A DNA stretch of 26,731 nucleotides, taken from NCBI GenBank assembly GCA_937910905.1, contig CALEPV010000096.1:1-26731 (forward strand). The letters run 5' to 3'. A program made the translations under genes and the position numbers. The notes below the pieces were generated by a model. The model saw only the letters and a list, made by a program, of their open reading frames with translations, searched no databases and had not been told where the DNA came from. Shown piece after piece: positions 23,180-26,731 of this stretch (positions within the stretch are counted from its first letter, which is position 1; each line of letters starts with the position of its first letter). Source of the stretch: an uncultured Prevotellaceae bacterium. GTDB taxonomy: Bacteria; Bacteroidota; Bacteroidia; Bacteroidales; Bacteroidaceae.

Positions 23180-24013
23180 ATGCCGTTTTTCTCCGTTATC
23201 ATACCTCTATACAACAAGGCTTCTTACGTAGAGGCCACCTTGCAGTCAGTACTTCGCCAGAGTTGTGCTGACTTCGAGGTCGTGGTGGTCGACGACGGTT
23301 CCACCGACGGCAGTGCTGACATCGTAGCAGGCATCGATGATGCCCGCATACGGTTATTGCGCCAACCCAATGGCGGTGTGTCCCGAGCTCGCAATGCCGG
23401 CATAGCTGCATCATGTGGGCAGTGGATAGCATTCCTCGATGCCGACGACCGCTGGGATGCCCACTATCTGTCCGAGATGCAGGCTCTCATCCGCCGCCAT
23501 CCTGCTGAACAGTTCTTCTGCTGTGCACGTCACGGCCGCCTCATACCGCAGTTGGCCCAGGAGGTGGTGATTGCCGATGCTGCTGCTTGGAGCATCATCT
23601 ACTGGACGGGTGCCATCGTTCTGAGCCGCTCGCTGCTGGACAGGGTAGGGGGCTTTCGCGAGGATGTGCATCGGGGCGAAGACCGCGACCTGTGGTTGCG
23701 TGCAGGGCTGGCAACACCAACTGTCTACTACAATCGTGAACTGACATACTACGAGGAAGCCGTTGCCGGCAATCTGACATCGCAGGTATCGCCTGAGCGC
23801 GAGTTCCCTTACCACGAATGGTACTCGCTGCCTACCGACCGTCCTGACAGCCTCCGGCGCTATGCCACACACATGCTCGTGCAGGTTGCAACGGCCTATG
23901 TCACTATGGGCAACTATAGGGCTGCTATCATCACCTTGTGCCGCTGTCGGGGCTTCTCCGATATGAATGCACGTCTGCGACTCCTTATCAAGGCACTCTT
24001 CCATCATCATTAA
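23180..24013 (+). CDS. GT2 family glycosyltransferase
   Basis: A 277-aa GT-A enzyme with MPFFSVIIPLYNKASYVEA, VVDDGSTDGS, PNGGVSRARNAGI and the DxD motif FLDADDRW (Asp87-Ala-Asp89-Asp90). The later HRGEDRDLWLRAG is the second acidic motif. All expected catalytic landmarks are present. It sits after the flippase, separated by the AATTCA heptamers, and is not overlapped with its neighbours, unlike the five upstream GT genes. Its first residues resemble those of the next gene (MPLFSVTIP), suggesting distant paralogy. Confidence 0.92.
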   Translation: MPFFSVIIPLYNKASYVEATLQSVLRQSCADFEVVVVDDGSTDGSADIVAGIDDARIRLLRQPNGGVSRARNAGIAASCGQWIAFLDADDRWDAHYLSEMQALIRRHPAEQFFCCARHGRLIPQLAQEVVIADAAAWSIIYWTGAIVLSRSLLDRVGGFREDVHRGEDRDLWLRAGLATPTVYYNRELTYYEEAVAGNLTSQVSPEREFPYHEWYSLPTDRPDSLRRYATHMLVQVATAYVTMGNYRAAIITLCRCRGFSDMNARLRLLIKALFHHH

Positions 24014-24034
24014 TTCAATCAATTGCGCTCGGCT

Positions 24035-25006
24035 ATGCCGCTTTTCTCTGTTACCATACCCGCCTTCAAGCCAACGTTCCTCCAGGAGACCATCGAGAGC
24101 GTGCTTGCGCAGACTTATACCGACTTCGAGCTGATTATCGTCAACGATGCTTCGCCATACGATATCGACTCCGTTGTAAAGCCGTTTCTGGGTGATTCGC
24201 GTCTGCGTTATTTCACCAACGAGCACAACTGTGGGGCGCGTCGCGTCGTCGACAACTGGAACATCTGTCTCAGCCACGCCTGTGGCCAATATGTGTGCTG
24301 CATAGGCGACGACGATACGCTCACACCCTCCTACCTTGCCGATTTTGCCCAGCTAATAGCCCGCTATCCTCAGGTTGACCTCCTGCACGCACGTTCTGTC
24401 ATCATCGACGAACACTCCCAGATCATACAGGAGCTGGAGTTGCGGCCTGAGTGGGAATCCGTTTGGTCTCTCATGTGGAATCCTCGCAACACTCATCTTG
24501 GCGACTTCATGTTCAAGACCTCCACGCTACGTGCCAACGGTGGCTACTACAATCTGCCCTATGGCTGGGCAGCCGACGACCTCTCAGCCTTCACCGCTGC
24601 CGCCTCGCACGGAGTGTGCAACACCCAGCGCGTGGGCTTCTGCTATCGAGGCAACGGCGAAAGCATTAGTCATGATATGAGCTGTATCGAGGACAAGATA
24701 CGAGCCTACCAGCATTGGGGTGAGTGGGTGCAGCGCTTCTGCCAGCAGCAGCCCGACAATGCTGAGGATCGCCGCTACCGCGACTTGATAGCCGCCAATC
24801 GCGAGGACTACGTTGCTGGCCATATTGACGATATGGTCGAGTGGGACATGCGCAAGCAGCCTTGCCGCCGATCTCTTTTTTGGCTCTTCAACCACGCCCG
24901 CTTCGGCATCACTTGGCATCGCTATCTTCGTTCCTACCTCCGCGCCATGAAGCACATCCTGAGAGCGCAGGCCGCTCGCCTGCGATTCCCAGGGTCAAGT
25001 TGCTAA
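24035..25006 (+). CDS. GT2 family glycosyltransferase, 3' end running through a repeat element
   Basis: A 323-aa GT-A enzyme: MPLFSVTIPAFKPTFLQETIES, IIVNDASPYD, and the metal-binding acidic run GDDDTLTP (Asp92-Asp94). A further acidic motif lies in GWAADDLSAF. The start is set at ATG 24035, which aligns with the upstream GT; a TTG at 24023 would add four residues. The last codons (AARLRFPGSSC) are encoded by a palindromic sequence at 24963-24991 that recurs in the intergenic region near 26191, so the natural C-terminus may have been altered by a repeat insertion. It is the last gene of the polysaccharide locus; the next gene converges on it. Confidence 0.88.
   Translation: MPLFSVTIPAFKPTFLQETIESVLAQTYTDFELIIVNDASPYDIDSVVKPFLGDSRLRYFTNEHNCGARRVVDNWNICLSHACGQYVCCIGDDDTLTPSYLADFAQLIARYPQVDLLHARSVIIDEHSQIIQELELRPEWESVWSLMWNPRNTHLGDFMFKTSTLRANGGYYNLPYGWAADDLSAFTAAASHGVCNTQRVGFCYRGNGESISHDMSCIEDKIRAYQHWGEWVQRFCQQQPDNAEDRRYRDLIAANREDYVAGHIDDMVEWDMRKQPCRRSLFWLFNHARFGITWHRYLRSYLRAMKHILRAQAARLRFPGSSC
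24963..24991 (+). repeat. Palindromic repeat copy overlapping the GT 3' end
   Basis: Contains CGCAGGC, a 5-nt loop and GCCTGCG (7-bp stem), followed by TTCCCA. About 25 of 29 positions match the intergenic copy at 26191-26220, which is one nucleotide longer. Confidence 0.65.
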
Positions 25007-25053
25007 TGTATTTGCCCCCTTCTACTCGCACGTTTATGCTTCGCGGTTTACCC

Positions 25054-25072
25054 GCAAAGGCCTCACCTTTGC
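25054..25072. terminator. Possible bidirectional terminator hairpin between convergent genes
   Basis: GCAAAGG, a 5-nt loop, then CCTTTGC form a 7-bp stem in the 92-nt gap between the last GT stop and the stop of the minus-strand gene. No T-run follows on either side, so termination is only suggested by location. Confidence 0.3.
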
Positions 25073-25098
25073 CGCTTGGCTCGTCCAAGAACCCTTGT

Positions 25099-25806
25099 TC
25101 ACTCCACCTTGAAGCCCGCTACGCGCAGGTGGCTCCATGTGGTGCGCAGGGCGAAGTGCCCGCTACGCAGTGGGGTAGGGTCGAGGTAGTCAATGATGCA
25201 CTCGCCGTCGATGGTGTAGCGGATGCGTTGAGCGGTGCCTTCGGGTGTGGCGGTGATGCGGATGTCGTACCAATGGTTAGGCTTCAGCAGATGTGCAGCA
25301 TCGGTGTACTCTACCAACACAGGCGGGCGGTGAGCTGCATCGGTCACACCCAGCGTGTCGGCCTCATAGCGGCGGAAGCGCGTGGTTGAGTTGTAGTTGC
25401 CGCCATAGCCCAGATAGTAGCATTGCAGACGGTAGCTCTCCGCAAAGCGTCCTCCGCGCTGAGCTATGCCACGCAAGGCTGACACGCGTGCTGTGGCTGT
25501 CGATTCTGCCGATGGCAGAGCATTGGGGTCGGATGCCATGAAGAAACTGTTGAGGTCTGACAGACGGTCGCATGGACCATCCTCCACTACCACACACGCC
25601 CTGTAGCTTACTGTGCACGGTGCCGTCAAGGACTCACTCCACCACAGCGACAACCCAGCGGGCGTGCTGATGTCCAGCGTGTCGCCCCGCAATAGCACCC
25701 TCGTCTGTGGTGCCTCAGCCTCAATCCTCCAGTTCGTAGATTGTGCCGCCACACCAGCTGTGCAGCACCACGCAGCAATCAATACGATGTATAACCTGTA
25801 ATTCAT
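25099..25806 (-). CDS. Secreted protein, predicted jelly-roll (DUF6250/concanavalin-like type)
   Basis: A 235-aa protein with signal peptide MNYRLYIVLIAAWCCTAGVA followed by AQ. The mature chain is rich in alternating beta-strand patterns: ISTPAGLSLWWSESLTAPCTVSYRA, DRLSDLNSFFMASDP, YYLGYGGNYNSTTRFRRYEAD, HWYDIRITATPEGTAQRIRYTIDGE and HFALRTTWSHLRVAGFKVE. This order (open jelly roll, SDLN...MASDP, GGN.N.TTRFRRY, YTIDG, and a terminal R.TWSH) is what I associate with the DUF6250 family found with polysaccharide-degrading enzymes in Bacteroidetes, but this is from memory and not confirmed. It may bind or act on carbohydrate in the periplasm or at the surface. It converges on the EPS locus and is not part of that operon. 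No clear promoter was found upstream. Confidence 0.7.
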   Translation of the reverse strand: MNYRLYIVLIAAWCCTAGVAAQSTNWRIEAEAPQTRVLLRGDTLDISTPAGLSLWWSESLTAPCTVSYRACVVVEDGPCDRLSDLNSFFMASDPNALPSAESTATARVSALRGIAQRGGRFAESYRLQCYYLGYGGNYNSTTRFRRYEADTLGVTDAAHRPPVLVEYTDAAHLLKPNHWYDIRITATPEGTAQRIRYTIDGECIIDYLDPTPLRSGHFALRTTWSHLRVAGFKVE

Positions 25807-25873
25807 TTTCCTATATAACTACATCAAAAGGCATGGAAAATACTAAGATCACTTTCGTTTATTCCGTCTTTTT

Positions 25874-26070
25874 AACCCAAATCGGTCGTTAGGATTTATG
25901 TCAGATTGGTATTTGTTTCGAGCAGATTGGCTGCATCACTGGCGAAGGCGTAGCGGGCTACGTCAAGACAGGGATGTGGACAAGATGCCGAAAGAAATGC
26001 TGATATGGCATGAATAGACCTATAAAAGGGACATTATATCGAATTGTTGGTCTAATGACCGATTTGGGTT
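25874..26070 (+). repeat. 19-nt inverted repeat pair flanking about 160 nt
   Basis: AACCCAAATCGGTCGTTAG at 25874-25892 and its reverse complement at 26052-26070 (18 of 19 match; one G/A difference) enclose 159 nt containing the CGTAGCGGGCTACG hairpin. It may be the ends of a decayed small element. Confidence 0.65.
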
Positions 26071-26190
26071 TAGATGTTATAAACCCTTTTTGGTTTCGGT
26101 TGTTCGAAAAGTTTGCTGCAAAGATAGCCATATTCACAGACATCCCATCCTCATTCCCCAATCTTTTATGGGAGTGCAGGCGGCTAATGG

Positions 26191-26220
26191 GAGCGCAGAC
26201 AGCTCGCCTGCAAAATCCCA
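26191..26220 (+). repeat. Intergenic copy of the GAGCGCAG...CTCGCCTGC palindromic repeat
   Basis: Begins GAGCGCAGACAGCTCGCCTG and ends ATCCCA; it is related to the sequence at 24963-24991. A half-copy (GGGAGTGCAGGCGGCT) lies just upstream at 26170-26185. Confidence 0.6.
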
Positions 26221-26262
26221 CCCCCCAATTCTTTCGACTACATACAATTTTCGGCAATCTAA

Positions 26263-26581
26263 TATCACTAATATCACTACTGGGTGTAAGTGTATGGTTA
26301 TTAAGGACTTTACTTCGTGCAAATGGGCGTGCAAATACGTGTAAAAGTGATATTATTGCACCGCGGTGTAGCGACCTCAACACCGCGGTGCAACGCCCTC
26401 AACACCGCGGTGTAGCGACCTCAACACCGCGGTGCAACGACCTCAACATCGCGGTGTAGAGCACCCATCGACGCGATGATGAGCATACTAATATCACTTT
26501 TACACGCATTTGCACGCCTATTTGCACTCAAATTTTATTCTGATAATCAGACAAATACGTCATAAAGTGATATTAGTGATA
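26263..26581. repeat. Symmetric 319-bp fold-back element (93-nt inverted arms around a tandem-repeat core)
   Basis: The arms 26263-26355 and 26489-26581 are both 93 nt and align as inverted copies without gaps. The outer 16 nt (TATCACTAATATCACT against AGTGATATTAGTGATA) match perfectly. The inner 39 nt (26317-26355 against 26489-26527) match at 37 of 39. The 38 nt between are weakly similar, with a better block in the middle. The 133-nt core carries the 22-nt repeats. No flanking target duplication is visible. It has the shape of a MITE or fold-back element and would form a long hairpin if transcribed. Confidence 0.8.
26359..26468 (+). repeat. Five 22-nt repeats, each with the palindrome CACCGCGGTG
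   Basis: Units start at 26359, 26381, 26403, 26425 and 26447 with no spacers. After the 10-bp palindrome they alternate TAGCGACCTCAA and CAACG(C/A)CCTCAA, an A-B-A-B pattern that implies expansion as 44-nt dimers; the fifth unit is degenerate (CATCGCGGTG). Confidence 0.95.
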
Positions 26582-26606
26582 GGTATAGGCGTTTAGACCG
26601 CACCAT

Positions 26607-26731
26607 CTAACTATCTGATTTCAAGCGGATAGGCTGATTTTGAACCATCCTCCTAATAAGCACATCAAAGATTGTATCCATATTATTTCGCCTGTTATAG
26701 CGGAAATGGTACTCATCAAGGTATCCCTGCA
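26607..26731 (-). CDS. IS1595-family (ISXO2-like) transposase, C-terminal fragment cut by the window edge
   Basis: Forty codons plus TAG are visible. The peptide GYLDEYHFRYNRRNN followed by FDVLIRRMVQNQ matches the C-terminal end of ISXO2-like transposase domains (YLDEF.FR.NRR, then a short helix). The rest of the gene, including the DDE residues, lies beyond the window. The stop at 26607-26609 is 26 nt from the end of the fold-back element, so that element may border or belong to the IS end. Confidence 0.7.
   Translation of the reverse strand, partial: QGYLDEYHFRYNRRNNMDTIFDVLIRRMVQNQPIRLKSDS

Larger units (their letters stand above)
25807..26606. other. 800-nt gene-free region rich in repeats
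   Basis: I see no credible gene here. The open frames present have poor codon structure, overlap the repeats and resemble no family I know. The region holds a 19-nt inverted repeat pair, a small hairpin CGTAGCGGGCTACG (25949-25962), a copy of the palindrome found at the GT 3' end, and a 319-bp fold-back element. The A/T-rich composition differs from the neighbouring genes. Confidence 0.7.

Noticed and set aside
25958..26383. Open frame of 141 codons on the minus strand in the same region
   Set aside because: It overlaps repeats on both sides, has no recognisable domain and has no promoter-like sequence upstream.
26010..26459. Open frame of 149 codons on the plus strand in the repeat-rich region
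   Set aside because: It runs through the fold-back arm and the 22-nt repeats, resembles no family, and its C-terminus is just translated repeat.
26359..26468. CRISPR array
   Set aside because: The 22-nt units abut directly without unique spacers and no cas gene is nearby; it is an ordinary tandem repeat.

Overview
The window looks like a chromosomal segment of a Bacteroidales bacterium, most likely Prevotellaceae. The evidence is several promoters of the Bacteroidetes type (TTTG, then a spacer of about 20 nt, then TAnnTTTG), no strong Shine-Dalgarno sites, a HU-related DNA-binding protein with a C-terminal extension of the Bacteroidales kind, a fused two-subunit NADPH-dependent glutamate synthase-like/NfnAB-like flavoprotein, and PD40-like and jelly-roll exported proteins. 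The genus is an inference from gene content, not a database match.

Layout. (1) 110-4105: two adjacent soluble triple-PAS sensor kinases; the first has lost its phospho-accepting His, the second is intact. (2) 4106-4988: HU-family DNA-binding gene behind two Bacteroidetes promoters, a perfect 14-bp hairpin and three 21-nt-spaced repeats. (3) 5157-8811: fused flavoprotein oxidoreductase, with a palindromic repeat lodged in frame in its linker, followed by an exported PD40-like protein. (4) 8897-9955, minus strand: mannose-1-phosphate guanylyltransferase, divergent from (5) 10148-25006: a long plus-strand exopolysaccharide locus. In order it holds a stand-alone response regulator, a sugar-1-phosphate transferase with an N-terminal receiver-like domain, a half-length TolC-like protein, a Wzc-like co-polymerase, a Wzy-like polymerase, five glycosyltransferase genes joined by 4-nt ATGA overlaps, a Wzx-like flippase and two further glycosyltransferases. 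(6) 25099-25806, minus: a small secreted predicted jelly-roll protein. (7) 25807-26606: no gene, but dense repeats, including a symmetric 319-bp fold-back element. (8) 26607-26731, minus: the C-terminal end of an IS1595-type transposase running off the edge.

How it fits together: ManC supplies GDP-mannose; the PGT loads the first sugar phosphate on undecaprenyl phosphate; the GTs extend it; Wzx flips it; Wzy with the Wzc-like protein polymerises it; and the TolC-like protein, with no Wza seen in the window, is the candidate outer-membrane component.

The most unusual property is a recurring set of apparently inactivated signalling and catalytic domains beside intact ones: a kinase with Asn in place of His, a receiver-like domain without its Asp/Lys set fused to the PGT, a Wzc kinase-like domain with altered Walker A'/B and no Tyr tail, and a membrane GT2 without DxD and QxxRW in front of an intact paralogue. 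Together these suggest that polysaccharide initiation and export here may be controlled through protein-protein interactions rather than by the usual Wzc tyrosine-kinase cycle. That is a hypothesis from sequence only.
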